Of a stretch of DNA of 9,079 nt, positions 1 through 5,564 are shown piece by piece. The notes beneath the pieces are model-generated. The model did no database searches and was not told the DNA's origin. It saw nothing but the letters and a program-made list of their open reading frames with translations. The position numbers were made by a program, and so were the translations under genes. Every line of letters starts with the position of its first letter. The stretch's first letter is position 1. This DNA comes from Chloroflexota bacterium (lineage in GTDB: Bacteria > Chloroflexota > Anaerolineae > Promineifilales > Promineifilaceae), in contig CP070688.1 in NCBI GenBank assembly GCA_020353135.1, positions 2,113,681-2,122,759 on the forward strand, written 5' to 3'.

Positions 1-555
1 CAATTCGCCATCTTCGGCCTGTTGGGCGCGGTGACCATCCTCGTTCTGGAACGCAAGAACGGGGCGATGAAACGCATGTTGACCACTGATCTTAGCAAAG
101 GCGAGATCCTTCTGGGCCACTACCTGGCCATGGTGGCCTTGATCTTCATTCAACTATTCGTCCTGGTGGTTTTTGGCCAATTGTTCCTGGACCTCGACTA
201 TCTTGGCCAGCCCCTGGCCATGTTGCTGTTACTCGCCGCCACATCCATCATGGTCGCCGCCCTGGGGCTGCTCATCGGCGCCCTGGCCAAATCCGAGGAA
301 CAAGTGATCGTCTTCTCCCTGATCCCGATGTTCATCCTATCAGGCTTTGGCGGCGCCTGGGTACCCTTGGAGGTCATGCCCGAAGCCTTCGGGCAATTCG
401 CCCGCCTGACACCCCTGGCCTGGGTCATCACCGGCATGCAGGACATCATCATCCGCGGCCGGGGCCTGGAGACGATCTGGCTGCCGGCGTTGGTTCTCGT
501 CGGCTACGCGGCCGTATTCTTTATTATAGGCGTGTGGCGTTTTCGGTTTGAGTAG
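1..555 (+). CDS. ABC-2 type transporter permease, 3' part (5' end outside window)
   Basis: This is the C-terminal 184 residues of an integral membrane permease of the ABC-2 family, whose members export drugs, lipids or polysaccharides with a separate ATPase. The frame is open to the first base of the window, so the start is missing. Visible order: the end of one membrane helix (residues 1-16), the cytoplasmic ERKNG...KR loop (17-25) typical of the family just before a helix, then hydrophobic segments at about 40-62, 70-95, 103-116 and 160-180. The stretch with LSGFGGAWVP (113-122) followed by LTPLAW (136-141) is the familiar C-terminal pattern of ABC-2 exporters of the drug or daunorubicin resistance type. 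Its ATPase partner should lie upstream, outside the window. The URO-D family gene follows after 24 bases and is probably cotranscribed. Substrate unknown. Confidence 0.9.
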   Translation, partial: QFAIFGLLGAVTILVLERKNGAMKRMLTTDLSKGEILLGHYLAMVALIFIQLFVLVVFGQLFLDLDYLGQPLAMLLLLAATSIMVAALGLLIGALAKSEEQVIVFSLIPMFILSGFGGAWVPLEVMPEAFGQFARLTPLAWVITGMQDIIIRGRGLETIWLPALVLVGYAAVFFIIGVWRFRFE

Positions 556-579
556 TGTCCGTGTTCAAAGGCCAGAGTC

Positions 580-1581
580 ATGAATAACCTACAACGCTTC
601 CGAGAGACCATGGCCTTTGGCCAACCGGATCGGCCGCCACTGTTCGAAGAAGGCATCCGCGACGACGTCCTTCGCGCCTGGGAGCAACAGGGTCTGCCGT
701 CCGGCGTTTCCCTCTCCGATCTGTTCCATACCGACCACCGGCACGAGATCATGCTGGACGTCGAGCCCCGGCCGTACCCCAAAGAATGGCCCACGTCGTC
801 GGCCGGCCTGGACCTTCTGCGCCAACGCCTGGACCCGCTGGACGAGGAACGCTTGCCCTCGCGTTGGCCCGAAGTCGTCCAGGAGTGGCAGGAGCGGGAC
901 TATCCCCTCTTGGTCCGCGTCCACCGCGGCTTCTTCCAAACCCTGGGCGTCGGCGATTGGCAGCGCTTCGAGGACATACTCTACCTGGTCAAGGACGACC
1001 CGGCCTTTGTCCACGAACTACTAGATATGCAAGGCCAATTCACCGCCCAGTTACTGGAGCGGCTCTTGGCCGAAGTGACCGTCGACGCGGCCATCTTCAG
1101 CGAACCCATCGCCGACAATAACGGGCCGCTGATCTCGCCGAAGATGTACGAGGAATTCGCCCTGAAGAGCTATGAGCCCATCCTCGACGTGCTGCGCCGC
1201 CATGGGGTGGAGACGATCATCGCCCGTACCTACGCCAACGAGCGTTTATTGCTGCCCAGTTTTCTGAAATGGGGCTTCAACTGCCTTTGGGCTTGCGAAG
1301 TCGGTTCCGATGCTCTGGATTATCGCCAGCTGCGCCGCGAATACGGCTCCGATCTGCGCCTGATCGCCGGCATCGACACTGACGCCTTGCGCGGCGACAA
1401 GGAGATGATCCGGCGCGAGGTAGAAGAAAAGGTGACGCCGCTCCTGGCTAGCGGCGGCTACGCGCCCCTGGCTGACGGCCGCGTCCGCGCCGATATCCCT
1501 TACGAAAACTACGTCTACTACCGCGAATTGCTGGCCCAAACCGTCGACGCTGAGGCCCTAGCTGCCCGCATTGCATCGTAA
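580..1581 (+). CDS. Uroporphyrinogen decarboxylase (URO-D) family protein, reaction unknown
   Basis: A 333-residue soluble protein with the URO-D/methyltransferase TIM-barrel pattern. It has an N-terminal RFRETMAFGQPDRPP segment (6-20), a central HRGFFQTLG...EDILYLVKDDP block (115-141), a SEPIADNNGPLISPKMYEE strand and loop (174-192), GIDTDALRGD (264-273), and a C-terminal ADIPYENYVYYRELL (304-318). Family members include the heme enzyme HemE and the corrinoid methyltransferases MtaA and CmuA. I do not think it is HemE: the arginine-rich N-terminal RQAGR active-site motif of HemE is absent. The HxCG zinc motif of the MtaA type is also missing; the matching place reads ARTYANE (215-221). It is therefore a divergent member, perhaps acting on a small methylated or carboxylated compound. 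The ATG at 580 has AAAGG at 567-571. It follows the permease gene by 24 bases, so the two probably share a transcript. Confidence 0.85.
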   Translation: MNNLQRFRETMAFGQPDRPPLFEEGIRDDVLRAWEQQGLPSGVSLSDLFHTDHRHEIMLDVEPRPYPKEWPTSSAGLDLLRQRLDPLDEERLPSRWPEVVQEWQERDYPLLVRVHRGFFQTLGVGDWQRFEDILYLVKDDPAFVHELLDMQGQFTAQLLERLLAEVTVDAAIFSEPIADNNGPLISPKMYEEFALKSYEPILDVLRRHGVETIIARTYANERLLLPSFLKWGFNCLWACEVGSDALDYRQLRREYGSDLRLIAGIDTDALRGDKEMIRREVEEKVTPLLASGGYAPLADGRVRADIPYENYVYYRELLAQTVDAEALAARIAS

Positions 1582-1740
1582 CAGTTTCAGCATCTGCCTT
1601 TGATTCTTGCTCGAGCGAAACATCCCAATCCCGATTTAACTGGAAGCAACTTCCTGGTCCAGATCGCCCGTAACTTGGGCTGAATTCAATGCCACTCTTC
1701 GTTTGGCGCTGGACGAGCAATTACCATTGGCGAGGTTGGT

Positions 1741-1770
1741 AATCCGTGTAAATCTGCGAAAATCGGTGTT
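1741..1770 (+). repeat. Three degenerate 10-base tandem repeats, consensus AATCNGYGWW
   Basis: Three adjacent decamers begin at 1741, 1751 and 1761. All start with AATC and share G at positions 6 and 8 (first unit AATCCGTGTA). The array ends 20 bases before the GTG start at 1791, just ahead of the AGGAG ribosome binding site. A related array in the same orientation relative to its gene lies before the serine protease gene (3723-3752, minus strand). Function unknown. Confidence 0.6.
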
Positions 1771-1780
1771 CTGTTTCTAG

Positions 1781-1785
1781 AGGAG
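1781..1785 (+). promoter_or_regulatory. Ribosome binding site deciding the GTG start at 1791
   Basis: AGGAG lies five bases before the GTG at 1791. It fixes this unusual start codon for the CPBP protease gene, because no ATG in the same frame has a better site. Confidence 0.75.
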
Positions 1786-1790
1786 TAATT

Positions 1791-2600
1791 GTGTTCGATT
1801 GGGCCCTGTGGGCAGTTCTTATACTGGTTTGTATACCCGGCATCCTGGTTAGTTTGCCTCGCTTGACGGCGACCATTGAGAAGATGGTTGCCAGGCAAGG
1901 CGAGCCGGACCGGCCGCTCCCCTCGCGGCTGGTCCTGTTTCCTCTGCAAGCGGTCCAGCTACTCATCTTCATAGGCATACTGGACGCTGTGGGAGTGGCG
2001 TTGGCGCCAGAGGTCGGCCTCTCGGCGCCCTTCTTCAGCGCCCTGGTATCTGATGCGCCCGCCTGGCCGGCCCTGCAAGAGCAGTTGCTGCCTGCCTTCA
2101 CCCTGGGCCTGGCCGGGGCCATCATCTTCGTGGCCGCCTATTACCTCATCTTCCGGCCGCGCCTGGACCCAGAGTCGTTAGCCGCCAGCGAGGGCCTTCG
2201 CCAGCAATTGGGCCCGGCCGGCCGGTTACTATACGGTGGTATCGTTGAAGAAGTCATCGCCCGCTGGGGCTTAATGACCCTCGTCGTCTGGCTGCTGTCG
2301 CTGGTAGCCGGTGAGGCAACTAGCGCGGTGATGTGGTCCGGGATCATCATTAGTGGGGTCCTGTTCGGCCTGGTGCATCTGCCCAGCTACGCGGCCGCCG
2401 GCGCCCGCCTCACCCGCAGCTACGTCAGCTTCACCATCCTGCTGAATCTGTGGGCCTCCGTCATTTTCGGCCTGCTTTTCTGGCAGGTCGGGTTGGCCGC
2501 AGCTATGTTGTCCCACATGCTCTTTCACCTGGTCTGGCTGCCCTTCGACCGGCCACGGCCTTATGATCAACCCGAAGGAAATTATGGCCAATCAAAATAG
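1791..2600 (+). CDS. CPBP family intramembrane glutamic protease (CAAX protease, Rce1/Abi type)
   Basis: A 269-residue polytopic membrane protein with the conserved motifs of CPBP (CAAX prenyl protease 2/Abi) peptidases. EExxxR is at E153-E154-R158, FxxxH at F192-H196, and the third motif starts at H242. By family knowledge the paired glutamates and two histidines activate water for cleavage within the membrane. In bacteria these proteins often serve in peptide maturation, bacteriocin immunity or membrane stress; nothing here shows which. Hydrophobic segments lie at about 3-23, 50-70, 102-124, 160-175, 180-200 and 215-250. One oddity: Rce1 has HxxxN in the last motif, but this protein has H242xxxH246. 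The GTG start is supported by the ribosome binding site at 1781-1785. A short reading frame overlaps its 3' end, and the serine protease gene converges on it. Confidence 0.88.
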   Translation: MFDWALWAVLILVCIPGILVSLPRLTATIEKMVARQGEPDRPLPSRLVLFPLQAVQLLIFIGILDAVGVALAPEVGLSAPFFSALVSDAPAWPALQEQLLPAFTLGLAGAIIFVAAYYLIFRPRLDPESLAASEGLRQQLGPAGRLLYGGIVEEVIARWGLMTLVVWLLSLVAGEATSAVMWSGIIISGVLFGLVHLPSYAAAGARLTRSYVSFTILLNLWASVIFGLLFWQVGLAAAMLSHMLFHLVWLPFDRPRPYDQPEGNYGQSK

Positions 2601-2694
2601 CGGCATCAGCGCCTTCCGCCCCGCGACCCTTTACCCTGATCGTTTTCACTCCGTAACCGTGCTGCCCGGCTGGCCAGAACCGGCCGGCGACTAG
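2584..2694 (+). CDS. Possible small protein of 36 residues, no known family
   Basis: An ATG at 2584, inside the last codons of the CPBP protease gene, opens a 36-codon frame ending with TAG at 2692-2694. GAAGGA at 2574-2579 is four bases upstream, so translation could be coupled to the protease gene (17-base overlap). The product would start MANQNSG and end PGWPEPAGD. It is polar, proline-rich near the end, and has no membrane segment. Its stop lies in the palindrome CTAG, which also holds the stop of the convergent serine protease gene. I recognise no family. It may be a real small protein, a degraded remnant, or chance. The good ribosome binding site and the exact fit to the space between genes are the only support. 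Confidence 0.4.
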   Translation: MANQNSGISAFRPATLYPDRFHSVTVLPGWPEPAGD

Positions 2695-3698
2695 CTACCC
2701 ACAGTAACGTTCAGCAAATCCTGGACCAGGTCGATAGGGCTATAGATAGTCGTCGAACTGGACCCGGCGAATAGCAGGCCAACAGCCAGTTGCGAGCCGC
2801 CGTCGACAACCAGCGAGCCTGAATCGCCTGGTTGGGACATGGCCCCGGAGACGATTTGTTGCTCGAACACGGCCGTCCGGCCGGCGCCGTAGCCGACTGT
2901 CACCGTCGTATTGACGGCCGTTACCGTGCCGGTTGTCAGCTCCGTCGTTCGGCCGCTCTTGCGAACCGGCATGCCGGGAGTCGCTTCAACTGTGCCCGTG
3001 ATCGTGCCTATCTCCAAGATATCGTCCAAAATATCCTCGTCGACAAGCGGCCGGGCCACCGCCGCATCCACGAGATTGACTTCTTGCTGCGGCTGGTAGG
3101 CGTTCACCCGGTGCTCCGAGCCAAGCGTTCGAGCGATGAAGTTGCCGATTGCGGCGTAGGTGATGGCCAGGTTACAGCCAGGAGGCTGCGGCGTTCCTCC
3201 GAAGACTATCGGCTGAAAGCGTACCAGCGTGCCAATCTGATCGTCCGCCACCGTGCCGCCGTCGGCGCTGCCCGGTTGTATGATCGGATCGCCCGGACTG
3301 GCGTCGTTGGAGTTGGCCAGTACGTGATTGTTGCTGAGGATCAATCGCTCGCCCGTACTCTTGTCGCGCGCGACGACTCCCAGGGTGCCGGCCGTTATCT
3401 GGTAATGGCCGATGCTCACGCCGCCCGGCGCCGGGCGAAACTTGTCCGTATTTGATTGGTGGGCGAATATGGGACCCGATTCGATGACGTCAGTAGGTAC
3501 CCCCTGGACGTCGGCCGGGACCATCTGCTCGGCCGATAAACTCTCCGCCGTCACCTTCCGTTGCACAAAGACGATGACGCATGGTATGTCCGTGGTCTCG
3601 CCGCCCACGACCTTGTAACCCACGCCGACGCCGACCACGTTCTCTTTGCCCATTAACTCTTGCTGGTATTCCTGTTTTGCTGCCTTAGCATCGTCCAT
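2691..3698 (-). CDS. Trypsin-fold serine protease, no signal peptide (Nal1-like)
   Basis: A 335-residue protein with a chymotrypsin-type catalytic triad. His125 is in LSNNHVLA, Asp211 in NLVDAAVARP, and Ser293 in QPGDSGSLVV. Also present are the KSGRTT strand (247-252), common in this fold, and AVGLLFAGSS (305-314) after the serine. The N-terminal 80 or so residues (GKENVVGVGVGYKV and following) form an accessory region seen in bacterial proteins of this type and in the plant NAL1 family. There is no signal peptide or transmembrane helix, so it probably acts in the cytoplasm, unlike most secreted trypsin-like enzymes. The substrate is unknown. The ATG at 3698 is fixed by GAAGGAGG (plus-strand positions 3705-3712), six bases upstream. 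It converges on the CPBP protease gene and is read alone on this strand. It could be regulated by the repeat array and candidate promoter upstream. Confidence 0.85.
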   Translation of the reverse strand: MDDAKAAKQEYQQELMGKENVVGVGVGYKVVGGETTDIPCVIVFVQRKVTAESLSAEQMVPADVQGVPTDVIESGPIFAHQSNTDKFRPAPGGVSIGHYQITAGTLGVVARDKSTGERLILSNNHVLANSNDASPGDPIIQPGSADGGTVADDQIGTLVRFQPIVFGGTPQPPGCNLAITYAAIGNFIARTLGSEHRVNAYQPQQEVNLVDAAVARPLVDEDILDDILEIGTITGTVEATPGMPVRKSGRTTELTTGTVTAVNTTVTVGYGAGRTAVFEQQIVSGAMSQPGDSGSLVVDGGSQLAVGLLFAGSSSTTIYSPIDLVQDLLNVTVGS

Positions 3699-3704
3699 TT
3701 CAAG

Positions 3705-3712
3705 CCTCCTTC
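3705..3712 (-). promoter_or_regulatory. Strong ribosome binding site of the serine protease gene
   Basis: On the minus strand this reads GAAGGAGG, six bases before the ATG at 3698. It is near-perfect complementarity to the 16S rRNA 3' end and supports this start. Confidence 0.8.
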
Positions 3713-3722
3713 AAAGAATTGG

Positions 3723-3752
3723 AACGCAAATTGACACAGATTAGGAAAGATT
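3723..3752 (-). repeat. Three degenerate 10-base repeats, minus-strand copy of the AATC decamer family
   Basis: Read on the minus strand, three adjacent decamers start at 3752, 3742 and 3732. All begin AAT, and two begin AATCT (middle unit AATCTGTGTC). They match the family at 1741-1770 in period and in their AATCNGYG pattern, most clearly in the middle unit. The array ends 24 bases before the serine protease ATG, the same relative orientation and position as the copy before the CPBP protease gene. Confidence 0.5.
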
Positions 3753-3842
3753 GGTTTTCAGGTCCATTTCGGTGTATGCAACGATGAAGGTTTCACCCGT
3801 CTTTCTGCATCCATCATGGCATGCGCGGCGGGTTTGCTGACT

Positions 3843-3875
3843 ATTATACAGTACCCGATGCACCTCCTTTGTCAA
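3843..3875 (-). promoter_or_regulatory. Candidate promoter for the serine protease gene
   Basis: The minus strand carries a perfect TATAAT (plus positions 3843-3848) and a perfect TTGACA (3870-3875). They are 21 bases apart, which is longer than the usual 16-18 for sigma70. Transcription would start near 3836, about 140 bases before the protease ATG. Both hexamers being perfect is suggestive, but the spacing keeps this uncertain. Confidence 0.35.
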
Positions 3876-3901
3876 GGGCATGCGCACGATCTCTTAATCC
3901 G

Positions 3902-3928
3902 CCTATCGGTGGCTGACCCACCGGTAGG
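3902..3928. other. Hairpin with 11-base-pair stem
   Basis: The arms at 3902-3912 and 3918-3928 pair over 11 positions with one G-T wobble around a 5-base loop. No T-run follows on either strand, so it is not a standard intrinsic terminator. It lies between the serine protease gene and the MFS remnant, upstream of both the candidate minus-strand promoter and the remnant. Confidence 0.5.
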
Positions 3929-3991
3929 TGACGGCGCTCTTCACCTGGGCTAAGATCGTGACTGGCGCTCAAGTTCCCGGCCGCTGCCGTC

Positions 3992-4201
3992 ATGATCAAG
4001 CGACTATTCGTCCCCCAACACAGATACAGCCCACAATTCTGGCTCATCCTGGGTGGCCTGCTCAACGACAACATCGGCCCCAAAGCCATCTGGTATGGCG
4101 GCGGGCTGATCGGCCTGGCCAGCGCGGCCAGCTTCGCCATCATGAGCGTCTACTACTCACCGCGCAAGGTGGCGGCGAGGAAGGCGGCGCAAAGCCTGTG
4201 A
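3992..4201 (+). pseudogene. Remnant of an MFS transporter, C-terminal end only
   Basis: The 69-residue frame contains GGLLNDNIGPKAIWYGGG (21-38), followed by a hydrophobic helix to about residue 53 and a basic tail (KVAARKAAQSL). This is the pattern of the last loop and helix 12 of major facilitator superfamily exporters, which are normally about 400 residues long. The first 20 residues do not look like the expected helix 11. A stop codon at 3959-3961 closes the frame upstream, and I find no MFS-like sequence in other frames of 3700-3991. There is no ribosome binding site before the ATG at 3992. I read it as a 5'-truncated fragment left by deletion or rearrangement. A real small membrane protein is possible but less likely. 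Confidence 0.6.
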
Positions 4202-4205
4202 AGGG

Positions 4206-4260
4206 GGAACGAAACGGAACCGAACGGAACTGAGGGAACTGAAAGGAACTTGAGGGAACT
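4206..4260 (+). repeat. Degenerate decamer array built on GGAAC
   Basis: GGAAC begins at 4206, 4216, 4226, 4235, 4245 and 4255, giving spacings of 10, 10, 9, 10 and 10 bases. The intervening bases are A/G-rich and vary. The array follows the MFS remnant directly and runs into a heptamer array, upstream of the DinB-like gene. Function unknown. Confidence 0.7.
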
Positions 4261-4302
4261 CGCGACTCGAAACTGAGAACTGTCAGCTGGAGACTGAAAG
4301 CT
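4261..4302 (+). repeat. Six degenerate heptamers ending in CT
   Basis: Six consecutive 7-base units start at 4261, 4268, 4275, 4282, 4289 and 4296. All end in CT, and the base before CT is A or G in every unit (for example GAGAACT, GGAGACT). The array ends 26 bases before the DinB-like gene's ATG. Its design recalls the short tandemly repeated repetitive (STRR) heptamers of filamentous cyanobacteria, though the sequence is its own. Confidence 0.65.
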
Positions 4303-4316
4303 GAGGGCCACTCTTG

Positions 4317-4323
4317 AAGGAGG
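4317..4323 (+). promoter_or_regulatory. Ribosome binding site deciding the ATG at 4329
   Basis: AAGGAGG stands five bases before the ATG at 4329. A longer frame from TTG at 4314 would put this site inside the coding sequence, so 4329 is preferred. Confidence 0.8.
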
Positions 4324-4328
4324 ACAGT

Positions 4329-5000
4329 ATGGCATCAACAGAGCGCAAGGCTTGGAACAAGCGGCAAGGCCAGCTTCGCGCATCGCTGAAAGATCCGGGC
4401 CGGCATCAGGAAGCGATTCAGCTGTTCCTCGACCAGCACGCCATGGTCCACTCGGAGAAGATGTCACAGAGTGGGCTGTGGTCCTTTGCCGATGAAATCC
4501 TGGACGATATGACCGAAGAGCAGGTGCGTCATATCCCAGGTGATAGCGAGCATTCGGTAGCCTGGCTGCTCTGGCACATGGCCCGCATCGAGGACGTGAC
4601 CATGAACCTGTTGGTCGCCGGGGAGCCGCAGCTCTTTAACCAGGAGAATTGGCCCGAACGACTGGGCGTCACCGTCCGCAATACGGGCAACGCCATGGAT
4701 GAGGAATGGGTGCGGCAACTAAGCGCGGCCGTCGACGTTGAAGCCCTCCTTGATTACCGCCTGGCCGTCGGCCGGCGAACGCGAGAAATCGTCGGGGAAT
4801 TGCGGCCGGAGCAGCTGAAGCAGAAGGTCGACCCAGCTCGATTGCAGCGCGTTCTGGACGAAGGCGCCGTGGTCCCCGAAGCCCAGAGCCTGATCGACTA
4901 CTGGGGCCGGCGGGCAATCGCTGGGCTGTTACTCATGCCGCCCACTCGCCACAACTTCGTCCATCTGAACGAAGCCCAGCGCCTCAAGGGCAAACGGTAA
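4329..5000 (+). CDS. DinB-superfamily protein
   Basis: A 223-residue protein with the four-helix DinB/YfiT-like pattern. One helix carries SVAWLLWHMARIEDVTMN (76-93) with His83, and the C-terminal helix carries PTRHNFVHLNEA (205-216) with His208 and His212 in an HxxxH arrangement. In this superfamily three histidines usually bind a metal ion, and H83, H208 and H212 are the natural candidates. Family members include bacillithiol or mycothiol-dependent S-transferases and damage-inducible proteins of unknown role; the substrate here cannot be told. The helix after the second loop (LDYRLAVGRRTREIVGEL, 141-158) is also typical. No membrane segment or signal peptide. It stands alone, with repeat arrays just upstream and a long non-coding region downstream, so it is probably transcribed by itself. 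Confidence 0.8.
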   Translation: MASTERKAWNKRQGQLRASLKDPGRHQEAIQLFLDQHAMVHSEKMSQSGLWSFADEILDDMTEEQVRHIPGDSEHSVAWLLWHMARIEDVTMNLLVAGEPQLFNQENWPERLGVTVRNTGNAMDEEWVRQLSAAVDVEALLDYRLAVGRRTREIVGELRPEQLKQKVDPARLQRVLDEGAVVPEAQSLIDYWGRRAIAGLLLMPPTRHNFVHLNEAQRLKGKR

Positions 5001-5169
5001 CATACGCTATTAAGTGCACCCCCCGGGGATAATCAGCCACACCCTGGCGCAGAGATCGGGGGGATTGCGCCATATTCGATCAGGGTTGGAGCCCTGCGGC
5101 AGGCCTGGAAGGCAGTCCATTCTCCCGGTAATTGATTTTCCGGTGCATCTCGCGGGCGGATTCGCGGTC

Positions 5170-5253
5170 GGGTAGAGGCGAGGTGCAAGCGGCAGGAGGC
5201 AGGTGGCAAATAGCGGGTAGCGGGGGCAGGTCGTAGGAGGTAGAAGGCGGTAG
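5170..5253. repeat. Twelve degenerate heptamers in tandem, G-rich on the plus strand
   Basis: Twelve 7-base units can be laid end to end from 5170 to 5253 (for example GGCAGGA at 5191, GGCAGGT at 5198, AGCGGGT at 5212, GTAGGAG at 5233). On the other strand the units follow a loose pattern of pyrimidines with TRCC or TGCC. Units differ in two to four bases but keep the period exactly. It shares the 7-base period, but not the sequence, of the array at 4261-4302. The two arrays flank the DinB-like gene. Confidence 0.65.
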
Positions 5254-5407
5254 GGCGGCCGGGTTGATGCCGCTTGATCAGGGCTTCGGCCCGCGAACGT
5301 ACCGGTAATTGTACCGAGGGGTTGGGGAGTGGTGGCCAGGTATCGGGGGTCGGTCGGGGCGGGTGCCTGCTGGCGAATAGGGTGCATGGATATTGGCTCC
5401 GAAGGCA

Positions 5408-5436
5408 ATTATAGACCATATGTTCTAGTAAAGCAA
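5408..5436 (-). promoter_or_regulatory. Candidate leftward promoter into the non-coding region
   Basis: The minus strand has a perfect TATAAT (plus positions 5408-5413) and a weak -35, TTGCTT (5431-5436), separated by 17 bases. Transcription would run left from about 5401 through the heptamer array toward the end of the DinB-like gene. No good gene follows, so the product could be a non-coding or antisense RNA, or the match may be chance. Confidence 0.3.
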
Positions 5437-5536
5437 GCCCGACGATAGCCGACAATCCCATTTCGTTATTCGGCGAACAACAGCAGGTCCTCTAATTTGT
5501 GAGTACTGAATTGCTGTGAGATGTCCACGATGTCCA

Positions 5537-5564
5537 TTGACAAGTCAAAGTTTTGGACTATACT
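5537..5564 (+). promoter_or_regulatory. Sigma70-type promoter of the PaaX operon, with inverted-repeat candidate operators
   Basis: TTGACA at 5537-5542 and TATACT at 5559-5564 are 16 bases apart, putting the start near 5571. The -35 lies within the interrupted palindrome TTGAC-AA-GTCAA (5537-5548). A second inverted repeat, GTCAC-N6-GTGAC (5571-5586), sits on the expected start point. A third, CTGT-G-ACAG, is at 5613-5621. A direct repeat of GATGTCCA with 9-base spacing (5520-5537) abuts the -35. These are plausible binding sites for the repressor encoded downstream; PaaX proteins are often autoregulated. Confidence 0.6.

Larger units (their letters stand above)
1582..1790. other. Intergenic gap between URO-D gene and CPBP protease gene
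   Basis: This 209-base spacer has no convincing gene; the longest ATG frame I find, at 1689, is 17 codons and lacks a ribosome binding site. It contains an 8-base palindrome GCTCGAGC at 1609-1616 and the decamer repeat array at 1741-1770. I see no clear hairpin terminator with a T-run after the URO-D gene, and no convincing sigma70 promoter for the next gene. Confidence 0.6.

Noticed and set aside
2832..3455. Plus-strand frame of 207 codons
   Set aside because: It is antisense to the serine protease gene, whose triad and ribosome binding site are clear. Its translation has no recognisable domain and an arginine-rich shadow composition.
3928..4233. Plus-strand frame of 101 codons over the MFS remnant
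   Set aside because: It is out of frame with the recognisable GGLLND...AIWYGGG transporter motif and gives a histidine- and glutamine-rich product typical of a shifted frame.
4314..4328. TTG start extending the DinB-like protein by five residues
   Set aside because: The AAGGAGG site at 4317-4323 would lie inside the gene; the ATG at 4329 has ideal spacing.
4206..5253. Repeat arrays considered as CRISPR
   Set aside because: Units are 7 or 10 bases and abut each other without spacers; no cas-like gene is present.
5317..5363. Possible G-quadruplex in the G-rich stretch
   Set aside because: Several runs of three or more G occur, but one needed loop is about 17 bases, which makes a stable quadruplex doubtful.
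5010..5461. Two overlapping minus-strand frames of 132 and 142 codons in the intergenic region
   Set aside because: The translations are low-complexity, rich in proline, threonine and arginine, and largely follow the repeat array and GC-rich DNA. Neither has a convincing ribosome binding site, and the longest start of the first frame overlaps the predicted -10 box.
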